From: Bog-756 sp963738545
GTDB taxonomy: Bacteria > Actinomycetota > Acidimicrobiia > Acidimicrobiales > RAAP-2
Length of the DNA: 64,000 nucleotides
Reading direction: 5' to 3'
Assembly (NCBI GenBank): GCA_963738545.1
Contig: CAVTXA010000009.1
Span: 124,001-188,000, forward strand
Made by a program: the position numbers and the translations under genes. The notes below the pieces were generated by a model. That model ran no database searches. It was given only the letters and a program-made list of their open reading frames with translations, and was not told the DNA's origin. Position 1 is the first letter of the stretch. The number at the start of each line of letters is the position of its first letter. Shown piece by piece: positions 50,076 to 58,550 of the stretch.

Positions 50076-50858
50076 ATGGAGCACGATCTGGGCACCGCCA
50101 TGCTGCGCTTCGAGCGGGCCGGGCCCATCGCCTGGTGCGTGATCGACCGGCCCCAGGCCAGGAACGCCCTGACACCGGCCATGTACTACGGCATCAAGCG
50201 GGCCGTGGGCCTCGTCAACCGTGACCCCGACCTGGCCGCGCTGATCATCACCGGGGTCGGGGATGTCTTCGCCCCCGGAGGCGATCTCGGTGGCCGTTCC
50301 GAACCGGGCGAGTCGGTGCCCGACCACGTGGGTCAGGACGTCCTGCCGTTCCTGGCCATCCGCGACAGCCGGGCACCCGTCATCGCCGCCGTCAACGGAA
50401 TCTGCCAGGCCGGCGGACTCCTCATCGCCATGATGGCCGACATCGCTGTAGTCAGCGACCGGGCCTCGTTCCGGGTGCCCGAGCTGCTCCGGGGCATCCC
50501 CGACGCCACCTATGCCGCCGCCTTGCCCGCCCACGTGGGCATGGCCGTGGCCCGGGACCTCCTCCTCTCGGCGCGGCGCTTCGATGCGGCCGAGGCCTTG
50601 CGTATCGGCCTCATCTCCCGGGTGGTGCCCCATGACGACCTGCCGTTGGCGGCGCTGGAGGCCGCCCACCAGATCCTCCAGACCGCACCCGACGCCCGCA
50701 CCCATGTGAAGCGGATGCTCAACGAGCGCTACGGCGACATCGACTACCAGACCATGTTCTGGTCGCTCGAGCACTCCGATGAGCCGCGAGAGGGTATGAC
50801 GGCCTTCATGGAAAAACGGCCCCCGAGGTGGGTCCCAGCCGAGGAGCCACCAGCTTGA
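50076..50858 (+). CDS. Enoyl-CoA hydratase/isomerase family protein, first copy
   Basis: 260 residues from ATG 50076, behind GGGAGGGGAGG. The crotonase core is AWCVIDRPQARNALTPAM (about residues 16-33), LIITGVGDVFAPGGDLGG near 58-75 (first oxyanion element), and PVIAAVNGICQAGGLLIAM near 103-121 (second oxyanion element). FRVPELLRGIPDATYAAALP follows, where the two catalytic glutamates of classic hydratases would lie; only Glu in VPELLRGIP is clear, so isomerase or another crotonase reaction is possible. It is divergent from the odd amidohydrolase and is followed by a separate promoter at 50855. Confidence 0.88.
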   Translation: MEHDLGTAMLRFERAGPIAWCVIDRPQARNALTPAMYYGIKRAVGLVNRDPDLAALIITGVGDVFAPGGDLGGRSEPGESVPDHVGQDVLPFLAIRDSRAPVIAAVNGICQAGGLLIAMMADIAVVSDRASFRVPELLRGIPDATYAAALPAHVGMAVARDLLLSARRFDAAEALRIGLISRVVPHDDLPLAALEAAHQILQTAPDARTHVKRMLNERYGDIDYQTMFWSLEHSDEPREGMTAFMEKRPPRWVPAEEPPA

Positions 50859-50884
50859 GAACGTCAGTCTCTCGAAGCTAGAGT
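50855..50884 (+). promoter_or_regulatory. Promoter of the CoA-transferase/SDR pair
   Basis: TTGAGA (50855-50860, five of six) and TAGAGT (50879-50884) with an 18-base spacer. The -35 overlaps the stop of the hydratase gene. CTCT-N7-AGAG spans the -10. The next gene starts 117 bases downstream. Confidence 0.5.
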
Positions 50885-51000
50885 GCCCATTGTCGATTCG
50901 TGGGTCTCCGGCTCTGTCCGCTTGGCCCGGTGGTTGGCATCAGTCCGGGGGAGCGCGGAACCGCTGTGCCCTGCCGTAGGGAGATCGTCGGAGGTGGCGC

Positions 51001-52218
51001 GTGACCGCAGTCCTGCAGGGTGTCCGGATCCTCGAGGTGGCCGAGCACACCTTCGTCCCCGCCGCATCGGCGCTGCTGTCCGACTGGGGCGCAGAGGTCA
51101 TCAAGATCGAGCATGTGGAGCGGGGCGACGCCATGCGGGGTCTGGCGTCATCGGGTCTGGCCATCGTGCCCAGTGACGTTCACGCCCTCTTGGAACACTC
51201 CAACCGGGGAAAACAGAGCCTGGGGCTTGACCTCACCTCTCCCGACGGCCTGGAGATCCTCTACAAACTGGCGGCAACCGCCGATGTATTCCTCACCAAC
51301 AAGCTGCCCAGCGTGCGCACCAAGCTGAAGGTCGGCGTCGACGAGATCCGTGCCCACAATCCCGACATCATCTATGTGAGGGGCACCGGTCAGGGGGAGC
51401 GTGGTCCCGACGCCGACAAGGGCTCCTACGACGCCCTGGCCTTCTGGGCCCGCTCCGGTATCGCCGTGGGAGCGAAACGGCCCGAGTACGACCTGGTGCC
51501 CGTGCCGCCGGCCCCTGGGTTCGGCGACTCGATCGGGGCCATGACCATCGCCGGTGGCATCATGGGCGCCCTGTTCCACCGCGAGCGGACCGGCGAGGCC
51601 ACCATCGTCGACGTCTCCCTGCTCGGGGTCGGGATGTGGGCCATGGGTCAGGCGATGGCCCTTTCCCTCGTGCTGGACACGCCCTGGACGCCACCGCCGG
51701 CGGACCGCATCGGATCCAACCCGCTGTCGCGGAACTACGAGACCAAGGACGGTCGGACGCTGGCCTTCACCTGCCTTCAGCCGGCCAAGTACTGGCCGCC
51801 CATGTGCGAGGCCGTCGGCCGGCCCGAGCTGGCCGACGATCCCCTCTTCGCCGACTACGCGTCGCTCATGGCCAACAGCGGTGCCGCCGTCGAGATCCTG
51901 ACCGAGATCTTCGCCTCGGCCACCTTGGCCGACTGGCGAGAGCGGCTCGACTCGTTCAGCGGCCAGTGGGCCGTGGTGCAGGACACGCTGGAGGCGGCAG
52001 CCGACCCCCAGTCGGTGGCCAACGGCTACATTCAGGAGTGCGAGACGTCGACCGGGACGCCGTTCAAACTGGTGGCCGCACCCGTCCAGTTCGACGAGGA
52101 GCCTGCCGCACCCAAGCGGGCCCCCGACTTCAACGAACACGGGGAGAGCATTCTCGCCGGCATCGGCCTGGACGAAGATGCCATCATCGACCTGAAGATC
52201 CGTGGGGTTGTCGCGTGA
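51001..52218 (+). CDS. Family III CoA-transferase (CaiB/BaiF), second copy
   Basis: 405 residues from GTG 51001, behind GGAGG. It opens LQGVRILEVAEHTFVPAASALLSDWGAEV, then IKIEHVERGDAMRG, HSNRGKQSLGLDL, and GEATIVDVSLLGVG near residue 200. A long DKGSYDALAFWARSGIA segment marks the group often found in actinobacterial catabolic clusters and also seen in the 57314 copy. CoA transfer to an acid, or epimerisation of an alpha-methyl acyl-CoA, is expected. It is followed 49 bases later by an SDR, and the two probably form one unit. Confidence 0.9.
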   Translation: MTAVLQGVRILEVAEHTFVPAASALLSDWGAEVIKIEHVERGDAMRGLASSGLAIVPSDVHALLEHSNRGKQSLGLDLTSPDGLEILYKLAATADVFLTNKLPSVRTKLKVGVDEIRAHNPDIIYVRGTGQGERGPDADKGSYDALAFWARSGIAVGAKRPEYDLVPVPPAPGFGDSIGAMTIAGGIMGALFHRERTGEATIVDVSLLGVGMWAMGQAMALSLVLDTPWTPPPADRIGSNPLSRNYETKDGRTLAFTCLQPAKYWPPMCEAVGRPELADDPLFADYASLMANSGAAVEILTEIFASATLADWRERLDSFSGQWAVVQDTLEAAADPQSVANGYIQECETSTGTPFKLVAAPVQFDEEPAAPKRAPDFNEHGESILAGIGLDEDAIIDLKIRGVVA

Positions 52219-52267
52219 CCACGGGTAACCACGACCAAGCAACCACCCCAAGACAGGAGAACCTGAC

Positions 52268-53095
52268 ATGACGCTCTTTGACGCATTTCGCTACGACGGG
52301 AAGCGGGTCCTGGTAGTCGGTGGCGCCACCGGCATGGGGGCGGCCGCCGCCCAGCTCGCCCTGGACGCCGGCGCCGAGGTCGTGGTCATGGACTTCGCCG
52401 AGATCAACCTGGAAGGTGCCAAGGCCATCCACGTGAACCTGGCCGAGCGAGACTCGATCGACACGGCACTGGCCGAGTGCGGGGGACCGGTGGACGTGCT
52501 CTTGTCCTGTGCCGGAGTGGCTGACGGCACGCCGGGTATCGAGCGCATCAACTTCATCGGCCATCGCTACATGATCGACAAGCTCATCGCTGAGGGGACG
52601 CTGGGCCGGGGAGGGTCCATCGGGTTCATCTCCTCGGCCGCCGGCCTCGGGTGGGAGACCAACCTCGCCGAGATCCAGGAGTTGCTGGCCATCAGCGACT
52701 GGGACGAGTCCGTAGCCTGGATCGAGGCTCACAACAAGGCTGACTACATGTCCACCAAGCAGATCATCTGCGCCTACGTGGCTGGCCAGGCCTTCCCCTT
52801 TCAACAGCAGGGCATCCGGATCAACGCCATCTGCCCCGGGCCCACGGACACGCCCCTGGCCCAGGCCAACAAGGACATGTGGCTCGGTTTCGGCGCAGAC
52901 TACCGGGCCGAGGCCGGTATCGAGGCGGCCACACCGTTGGAGCAGGCGTACCCACTGGTCTTCCTGTGCAGCGACGCCGCCGCCGCCGTCAACGGCATCA
53001 TCATGATCACCGACTCGGGCTACATCAGCTCGGGTCTCACCAGCTCATTTCCTGAGGCCACGGCCGCCGCCAACTTTCTGCTCGGACGATACTGA
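52268..53095 (+). CDS. Short-chain dehydrogenase/reductase, 3-alpha-hydroxysteroid-dehydrogenase-like
   Basis: 275 residues from ATG 52268, behind AGGAGA. It has the cofactor motif VVGGATGMG at about 16-24, a shortened second strand ending VVVMDFAEINLEGAKAIHVNL, and LLSCAG near 80. The catalytic Tyr160 and Lys164 lie in YMSTK. An insertion of about 30 residues before the active site (GLGWETNLAEIQELLAISDW) is typical of the 3-alpha-HSD/carbonyl-reductase branch. It should interconvert a hydroxyl and a ketone on a ring. It converges with another SDR across a GC-rich hairpin. Confidence 0.9.
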   Translation: MTLFDAFRYDGKRVLVVGGATGMGAAAAQLALDAGAEVVVMDFAEINLEGAKAIHVNLAERDSIDTALAECGGPVDVLLSCAGVADGTPGIERINFIGHRYMIDKLIAEGTLGRGGSIGFISSAAGLGWETNLAEIQELLAISDWDESVAWIEAHNKADYMSTKQIICAYVAGQAFPFQQQGIRINAICPGPTDTPLAQANKDMWLGFGADYRAEAGIEAATPLEQAYPLVFLCSDAAAAVNGIIMITDSGYISSGLTSSFPEATAAANFLLGRY

Positions 53096-53121
53096 GTCAG
53101 CCTGGCGCGGCGGGCGCCCCT

Positions 53122-53147
53122 CCGGCCCCGGTCAGATCGGGGGCCGG
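53122..53147. terminator. GC-rich hairpin between convergent SDR genes
   Basis: CCGGCCCC (53122-53129) pairs with GGGGCCGG (53140-53147), a perfect 8-bp stem in the 36-base junction and the end of the minus-strand gene. A bidirectional terminator is likely; no T tract. Confidence 0.45.
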
Positions 53148-53878
53148 GGGATGACGGCGACCGAGGGGATGTAGGAGCTGGCTCCGCACCGCAGGACGTT
53201 GTCGACAGCCTGGACGAGCTCGTCGATCTCGATGAGCGATCCGCTGATGAGGTTCCGGGCCTGCCAGATGGGGTGGAGCTCGGCGGCGAGGTCCCAGTCC
53301 CACCCATTGGCGAACTCGGTGCCCGAGGGACCTTCGCCGCCAGCACAGTCACCCACGATGACCCGGGTGAAGCCGATGGCGGGGTGTTCGGTCCGGTACA
53401 CCTCGATCAGGCGCTCGAGGGCGGCCTTGCTGGTGGCGTAGGCGCCGAGCCCGTGCCACGGGGGGGTGAACGAGGCGCTGACGGACGAGAGGTAGGCGGC
53501 CACCCCCCGGGTCTCGGTGAGGTGGGGGACGGCCGCCGCGGTGATCAGTGCCGCCCCCACGACATTGGTGTTGAAGGTGTTGCGCCAGGTGTCACCGTCG
53601 ATGTCGGCGATCCGTCCGAGGGGTCCCACCCCGGTGGCGTAAACGAGGGCATCGATCCCACCGAGGCCGTCGGCGGCCTCATCGATGGCCGCCCGGCACG
53701 ACTGGTCGTCGGTGACGTCGCAGACGACGGCCAGTGAACCCGGGCCTGCCTCCTCGGCCGCCTCCACCAGACGGTCCTTGCGCCGGGCGAGCAACGCGAC
53801 GGTTGCGCCCCGCTGGCCCAGTCCGGTGGCCAGTGAACGACCGAGACCGCTCGATGCACCGACGACGACGGTTCTCAT
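53132..53878 (-). CDS. Short-chain dehydrogenase/reductase, third copy
   Basis: 248 residues. The cofactor motif GASSGLGR is at 7-14, RRKDR after the second strand favours NADPH, the catalytic Tyr147 and Lys151 are in YATSK, and the serine of SSVSAS precedes them. The C-terminal third departs from FabG-type SDRs (WDWDLAAELHPIWQARNLISGSLIEIDELV), which suggests a different substrate pocket. It starts 102 bases after the P450 on the same strand, so it probably acts on the P450 product, for example oxidising a secondary alcohol. Confidence 0.88.
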   Translation of the reverse strand: MRTVVVGASSGLGRSLATGLGQRGATVALLARRKDRLVEAAEEAGPGSLAVVCDVTDDQSCRAAIDEAADGLGGIDALVYATGVGPLGRIADIDGDTWRNTFNTNVVGAALITAAAVPHLTETRGVAAYLSSVSASFTPPWHGLGAYATSKAALERLIEVYRTEHPAIGFTRVIVGDCAGGEGPSGTEFANGWDWDLAAELHPIWQARNLISGSLIEIDELVQAVDNVLRCGASSYIPSVAVIPRPPI

Positions 53879-53980
53879 GACGGGGTCTTCCTCTCTGCGG
53901 TGTACTCGTCTGCGGCGTGCTCGGCGATCGCTACGGCCGGGATCGATGGCCGACCCGTGACGTGACGGTACATGATCGGC

Positions 53981-55198
53981 TCAGGGGGTGACGACGGGCA
54001 GCTTGTCCCACCCGCGGACCGTCGACGTCCGGGTCTGGACGGCATGGTCCCAGTCCACCTCCCACGTCGGAAATCGCTGGAGGACCTCGTCCAGAGCGAT
54101 GCGCCCCTCCATCCGGGCCAGGGCCGAGCCCAGGCAGAAGTGGATGCCGTAGCCAAAGGCCAGGTGGTGGTCGATGGTGCGGTGGATGTCGAACCGGTCG
54201 GCCTCGGGGAAGTGGCGCTCGTCACGGTTGCCCGAAGCCGTCAGCAGCAGCACGGTGCTCCCCGCGGGAATGGCCACGCCGTGGTGCTCGACATCCCGGG
54301 TCACGTAGCGGGCCTGGACCGGGGAAGGCGATTCGTAGCGCAACAGCTCCTCGATGGCGTTGGGCACGAGGCTCCGGTCCTCCACGAGCTGGCGACGCTG
54401 GTCGGGATGCTCGGCGAGCACCTTGCCCGTCCATCCGATGAGGCGGGCCGTGGTCTCGTTCCCGGCGGCGGCGATCAGGTTGACGTAGCTCAGCACCTCT
54501 TCCCGGGACAGCCGCCGCACGGTGCCGTCCACGTCCTCGAACTCGGCCTGCAGCAGTTCGGTCATCAGGTCGTCGGAGGGATGGGAGGCGCGCCACTCGA
54601 TGTACTCGGCGAATCCCTCGGCGGCTGCCATGCCCTCGCTGTAGGCCTGGGTGAAGTCGGGCATGCCGCCCTCGGTGAGGCGGAGCCCCTCGTCGATCCG
54701 GTCCCGAATGGCCTCCTGGTCGGACTCGGGGATGCCCAGCAGCATGCCGATGGTGCGCATGGGCATCTGGGCGCCGAGGTCCTCGATGAAGTCGAACCCG
54801 TCCGTCCCGACCAGTGGGTCGAGGCTCCGGGCGCAGAAGTTCCGGATCTTGGGTTCGAGGGCGTTGATGGCCCGGGGGGTGAAGACACGGGACAGGATGC
54901 GGCGGTGGATGTCGTGGGTGGGAGGGTCCTCGAAGATGATCGATCCCGGAGGCAGGTCAATGTCGGCCTTGATGATCTCGAGCAGGGTTCCCTTGCTCGA
55001 GATGTAGGTCTCCCACTGCTTGGAGCAGGTGTCGACGTCGTCGAAGCGGGACAGGGCGTAGAAGTCGTAGCGTTCGTTGTAATAGGCCGGCTGTTCGTCC
55101 CGGAGCCGACGCCAGACCGGGTAAGGGTCGGTGTCGATCTCGAAGTCGTACGGGTCGTAGTAGATATCGGATTCCATCGTGGTCATCTGAGTCCCCAT
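53981..55198 (-). CDS. Cytochrome P450, second copy
   Basis: 405 residues from ATG 55198; ATG 55186 and ATG 55177 are in-frame alternatives and none has a clear ribosome site. Landmarks: FEDPPTHDIHRRILSRVFTP near residue 95, the I-helix AGNETT near 250 with the normal acid, EELLRYESP, and FGYGIHFCLG with Cys355 as the heme ligand. Soluble class I design. It differs in size and I-helix from the P450 at 2022. It leads the minus-strand pair with the SDR at 53132, and the 35-bp shared element lies about 100 bases upstream of it. Confidence 0.93.
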   Translation of the reverse strand: MGTQMTTMESDIYYDPYDFEIDTDPYPVWRRLRDEQPAYYNERYDFYALSRFDDVDTCSKQWETYISSKGTLLEIIKADIDLPPGSIIFEDPPTHDIHRRILSRVFTPRAINALEPKIRNFCARSLDPLVGTDGFDFIEDLGAQMPMRTIGMLLGIPESDQEAIRDRIDEGLRLTEGGMPDFTQAYSEGMAAAEGFAEYIEWRASHPSDDLMTELLQAEFEDVDGTVRRLSREEVLSYVNLIAAAGNETTARLIGWTGKVLAEHPDQRRQLVEDRSLVPNAIEELLRYESPSPVQARYVTRDVEHHGVAIPAGSTVLLLTASGNRDERHFPEADRFDIHRTIDHHLAFGYGIHFCLGSALARMEGRIALDEVLQRFPTWEVDWDHAVQTRTSTVRGWDKLPVVTP

Positions 55199-55542
55199 CG
55201 CTGTCCATGGTGGTCGGTCGACGCTGCGCCCCCGACTCCCCGTGCTCCGAACTGTCCCGCTGAGCTCACGCGCGGCGTACCGGCTGGTGGTCAGCCGACA
55301 AAACCAGCATGGCACAGAAAAAAGAAGACCGTTCTCAAAACAGCAGGTCGAAAGGGGATCGGATCGGCGCCGGCGGTGCCATCTCCGGAAGCGGACACCC
55401 GTGACCTGCGGAAACCCGGATCAGGTGAGGCGGACCAGCGCCAGGGTCATGGTCGGCAGCGGTGGCGGGAGTGGGGAAAAAACGATACTCTCCGAACGAC
55501 GTAGGGCCATTCTCATGTGTGTGCGACGAAGGAAGTGAATCC
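55199..55542. other. 344-base divergent intergenic region
   Basis: No gene is seen. It contains copy 2 of the 35-bp shared element (55302-55336) and, on the plus strand, TACTCT (55486-55491), a fair -10 about 50 bases before the small gene, preceded by a run of A. No matching -35 was found. The rest shows nothing clear. Confidence 0.6.
55302..55336. promoter_or_regulatory. 35-bp shared element, copy 2
   Basis: It contains AGCATGGCAC, a run of six A, and AGAAG-ACC-GTTCT (55323-55335). It matches 37467-37501 at 29 of 35 bases with no gaps. Read on the minus strand both copies point at a minus-strand gene: the P450 here and the aldehyde dehydrogenase there. Confidence 0.55.
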
Positions 55543-55722
55543 ATGGCTAGGCGAGCGCTGAGCACGCTGCGGTTCGATGCGGGCACCCCCCATCCCCAGG
55601 ACCTGGCCGACTCGGTAGGCCAGGTGGGCGATCTCGAGAGCCTCCACGAAGAGTCGGTCGCCACGGTCGTGGGTGGAACCCTGGCCACGCCGACGACCAT
55701 CGTCGACGCCGTCGCCCGGTGA
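55543..55722 (+). CDS. Small 59-residue protein coupled to the downstream ligase
   Basis: Starts at ATG 55543 with GAAGGAAG upstream, and ends in a GTGA overlap with the ligase at 55719. The sequence is acidic with a pattern STLRFDAGTPHPQDLADSVG then ESVATVVGGTLATPTTIVDAVAR. I recognise no family, membrane segment or metal motif. The ribosome site and the overlap argue that it is translated. It may be a leader that couples translation, a small accessory protein, or a remnant of a longer gene. Confidence 0.6.
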   Translation: MARRALSTLRFDAGTPHPQDLADSVGQVGDLESLHEESVATVVGGTLATPTTIVDAVAR

Positions 55723-57317
55723 ACGACCTCGTCGGCGGTTCCCGGACGACTATTCCGGCCATCACGGCAGCGGCGGCGGCGCGGTTCGCCGAGTGCACCG
55801 CCATCGAGGACGGCACGACCCGACTGACCTACGCTGAGCTGTCCGAGGAGGCCCGAACGTTCGCCGCGGCCCTGGTGGCGTCGGGTATCGAGGCCGGTGA
55901 CCGTGTAGCCGTCTGGGCCCCGAACAGTGCGGCGTGGGTGGTGACCTTGCTCGGCCTCTCCCAGGCCGGCGCCGTGCTCGTCCCCATCAACACCCGCTTC
56001 AAGGGCGGTGAGGCGGGCGAGATCCTGGGCCGGAGCCGGGCGCGCCTGCTGGTGACGGTGACCGACTTCCTCGGGACGGACTACGTGGCCATGCTGCGCG
56101 CCACCGGCCACGAGCTCCCCGATCTCGACACCGTGGTCGTGGCCCACGGTCCCGTGCCCGACCGAGCCGAGTCCTGGGGCACGTTCATGGCCCGGGCCAC
56201 CGGGTCGGAACGGGTGGTGGTCGACCAACGGTGCTCGGAGCTCGGCCCCGATGATCCCTCGGACATCCTGTTCACGTCGGGAACCACGGGCGTGCCCAAA
56301 GGGGTGGTCATGACCCACGGCCGCACGCTGTGCGTGGCCACTGACTGGGTGGCCATGACCGGCCTCTCCCGTGAAGACCGGTACCTCATGGTCAACCCGT
56401 ACTTTCACATGTTCGGGCTGAAGGCGGGCATCCTCGCCTGTGTGGCCAGCGGAGCCACCATGCTCCCCGAGGCGGTCTTCGACGTGGACCGGATCCTCGA
56501 CCGTGTGGCCGAAGAACGGGTCACCGTGTTGCCGGGGCCTCCGACGCTGTACCAGTCCATCCTCGACCATCCGGCACGCCAGGCCCGCCGGCTCTCGACG
56601 CTGCGGGTGGCGGTCACCGGAGCGGCCGACATCCCCGTGGAACTGGTGCGCCGCGTCCTCGACGAGTTGCCCTTCACCACGGTGATCACCGGGTACGGGC
56701 TCACCGAGGCGGGAACGGCCGCAGCCACGTCGCCGGGGGACGACCCCGAGACCATCGCCACCACCGTCGGACGGCCCCGGCCCGGGTTCGAGCTGCGCAT
56801 CGTGGGCGACGACGGCGACGTGGGGGTCGGCGTACCCGGCGAGGTGGTGCTTCGGGGTGGGAGCGTCATGGCCGGCTATCTCGACGACCCCGAGGCCACG
56901 AACGCCGCCCTCTCACCCGACGGGTGGCTGCGGACCGGCGACATCGGGGTCATCGACGAGTCCGGCTGTCTCGCCATCGTCGGGCGGGTCAAGGACATGT
57001 TCATCGTGGGTGGCTTCAACGCCTATCCGGCGGAGATCGAGAACTTCCTGCTCCGTCACCCCGACATCCGCCAGGCCGCGGTAATCGGCATTTCCGACGA
57101 ACGCCTGGGCGAGGTGGGGATGGCCTTCGTCGTGACCGGGACGGGGACCGGCTCGCCCGCGGCCATCATCGACTGGTGCCGGGACCAGATGGCCAACTAC
57201 AAGGTTCCACGGGAGGTGGCTATCGTCGACGAGATCCCGGTCAACGCCACCGGCAAGGTCATGAAGGACGTCCTGCGCCGGCAGGCCGAGGAGCGTCGGT
57301 CCGAGGCGTCGGGGTGA
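55719..57317 (+). CDS. Acyl-CoA ligase, FadD3-like
   Basis: 532 residues from GTG 55719. It has AVLVPINTRFKGGEAGEILGRS near residue 90, the P-loop FTSGTTGVPKGVVMTHG near 185, GYGLTEAGTAAATSPGDDPE near 325, WLRTGDIGVIDESGCL, and GGFNAYPAEIENFLLRHP, closing VNATGKVMKDVLRR with the catalytic lysine. The middle wording is that of FadD3, the mycobacterial ligase for the ring-remnant acid in steroid degradation, though identity of substrate cannot be claimed. It is coupled to a CoA-transferase by a GTGA overlap, an odd pairing of two activating enzymes. Confidence 0.9.
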   Translation: MNDLVGGSRTTIPAITAAAAARFAECTAIEDGTTRLTYAELSEEARTFAAALVASGIEAGDRVAVWAPNSAAWVVTLLGLSQAGAVLVPINTRFKGGEAGEILGRSRARLLVTVTDFLGTDYVAMLRATGHELPDLDTVVVAHGPVPDRAESWGTFMARATGSERVVVDQRCSELGPDDPSDILFTSGTTGVPKGVVMTHGRTLCVATDWVAMTGLSREDRYLMVNPYFHMFGLKAGILACVASGATMLPEAVFDVDRILDRVAEERVTVLPGPPTLYQSILDHPARQARRLSTLRVAVTGAADIPVELVRRVLDELPFTTVITGYGLTEAGTAAATSPGDDPETIATTVGRPRPGFELRIVGDDGDVGVGVPGEVVLRGGSVMAGYLDDPEATNAALSPDGWLRTGDIGVIDESGCLAIVGRVKDMFIVGGFNAYPAEIENFLLRHPDIRQAAVIGISDERLGEVGMAFVVTGTGTGSPAAIIDWCRDQMANYKVPREVAIVDEIPVNATGKVMKDVLRRQAEERRSEASG

Positions 57318-58537
57318 GCGTCGAACCCACGAAGCCGACCACTGGCCTCTCCGCCTTTGCCGGCCTCCGAGTGGTGGAGATGGGCGTGTGGGTGGCCGCC
57401 CCCTCGGCGGCCGCGCTGCTGGCCGACTGGGGCGCTGACGTCATCAAGGTGGAGGCGCCGGCCGGTGACCCCATGCGCCAGGTCTTCGGTTCGCTCGGCA
57501 TCGAGAGCGACATGCCCAACCCGGCCTTCGCCCTGGACAACCGGGGCAAGCGCAGCGTCGTTCTCAACCTGCGCGAGGACGGGGACCGCCGTCACCTCGA
57601 GGACCTGCTCGATACGGCCGACGTGTTCATCAGCAATCTCCGGCCCGACTCGCTGGACGGCCTCGGACTGGAGCCCACCGCCACCCTGACCCGGCACCCC
57701 CGGCTGGTCTACTGCAGCATCAGCGGGTACGGCCTGCACGGCGAGGAGCGCGACCGCCCCACCTACGACATCGGGGCGTTCTGGGCCCGCTCGGGCCTGT
57801 CGGTCCAGATGGCCGACGCCGAGGGCAATCCGCTCAACGCCCGGGGGGGCATCGGGGACCACATCACCGGACTGGCCGCCTTGGGTGGACTCCTGGCCGC
57901 GGTGATGGAGCAGCGGGCCACCGGGCAAGGGCGGGTCGTCGAGGTGTCCCTACTCCGAACGGGCACCTATGTGCTGGGGTGGGACCTCGGCCTGCAGATG
58001 ACCCTCGGCAAGGTGGCCCGGGCCGAGTCGCGGAACCGGAACCAGGCGCCGCTGATGAACCCGTACCGGGCCGGTGACGGCCGGTGGTTCTTCTTCACCG
58101 GACTCGAGGCGGCCCGCCACATCCCGGCCGTCTGCCGCTCCCTCGGCCGCCCCGACCTCCTCGACGACCCGCGCTTCGCCGACGCCGGAGCCATCCGGCG
58201 CAACCGCGCCGAGGTCATCGCCATCCTGGACGAGATCGTCGCCCAGCACCCCTTGGACGTCTGGGCCGAGCGGTTCGACCGCGAGGGCGTCTGGTGGGCA
58301 CCGGCCCAGACCCCGGCCGAGGTCGTCATCGACCCCCAGCTCTTGGCCAACGGAGGCATCGCCGAGATCGACGGCGGGGACGCCGGTACGGTTCAGCGCT
58401 CGGTGAACGGGCCGGTGAGCTTCTCGGATGTCACTGGGCACCGGTATGCCCCGGTTCCCCGACTCGGACAGCACACCGAGGAGGTCCTGGCCGAGCTGGC
58501 CAACCGGGCCGATGACCCGGCACCGGGCCCTACCTAG
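57314..58537 (+). CDS. Family III CoA-transferase (CaiB/BaiF), third copy
   Basis: 407 residues from GTG 57314. It opens FAGLRVVEMGVWVAAPSAAALLADWGADVIKVEAP (about residues 12-45), then NRGKRSVVLNL, and GQGRVVEVSLLRTGTYVLGWDLG near 205-225. The active-site strand has Glu (VEVS) where the 20463 and 51001 copies have Asp (VDVN, VDVS). DIGAFWARSGLSVQMAD is shared with 51001. Expected reaction is CoA transfer or alpha-methyl epimerisation. It ends 13 bases before the end of the convergent dehydrogenase gene. Confidence 0.9.
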   Translation: MSVEPTKPTTGLSAFAGLRVVEMGVWVAAPSAAALLADWGADVIKVEAPAGDPMRQVFGSLGIESDMPNPAFALDNRGKRSVVLNLREDGDRRHLEDLLDTADVFISNLRPDSLDGLGLEPTATLTRHPRLVYCSISGYGLHGEERDRPTYDIGAFWARSGLSVQMADAEGNPLNARGGIGDHITGLAALGGLLAAVMEQRATGQGRVVEVSLLRTGTYVLGWDLGLQMTLGKVARAESRNRNQAPLMNPYRAGDGRWFFFTGLEAARHIPAVCRSLGRPDLLDDPRFADAGAIRRNRAEVIAILDEIVAQHPLDVWAERFDREGVWWAPAQTPAEVVIDPQLLANGGIAEIDGGDAGTVQRSVNGPVSFSDVTGHRYAPVPRLGQHTEEVLAELANRADDPAPGPT

Positions 58538-58550
58538 TGCCGGGTTGGGC

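Noticed and set aside
53972..55504. 510-codon plus-strand frame opposite the second P450
   Set aside because: The minus strand has all P450 motifs; the plus text has no recognisable domain.
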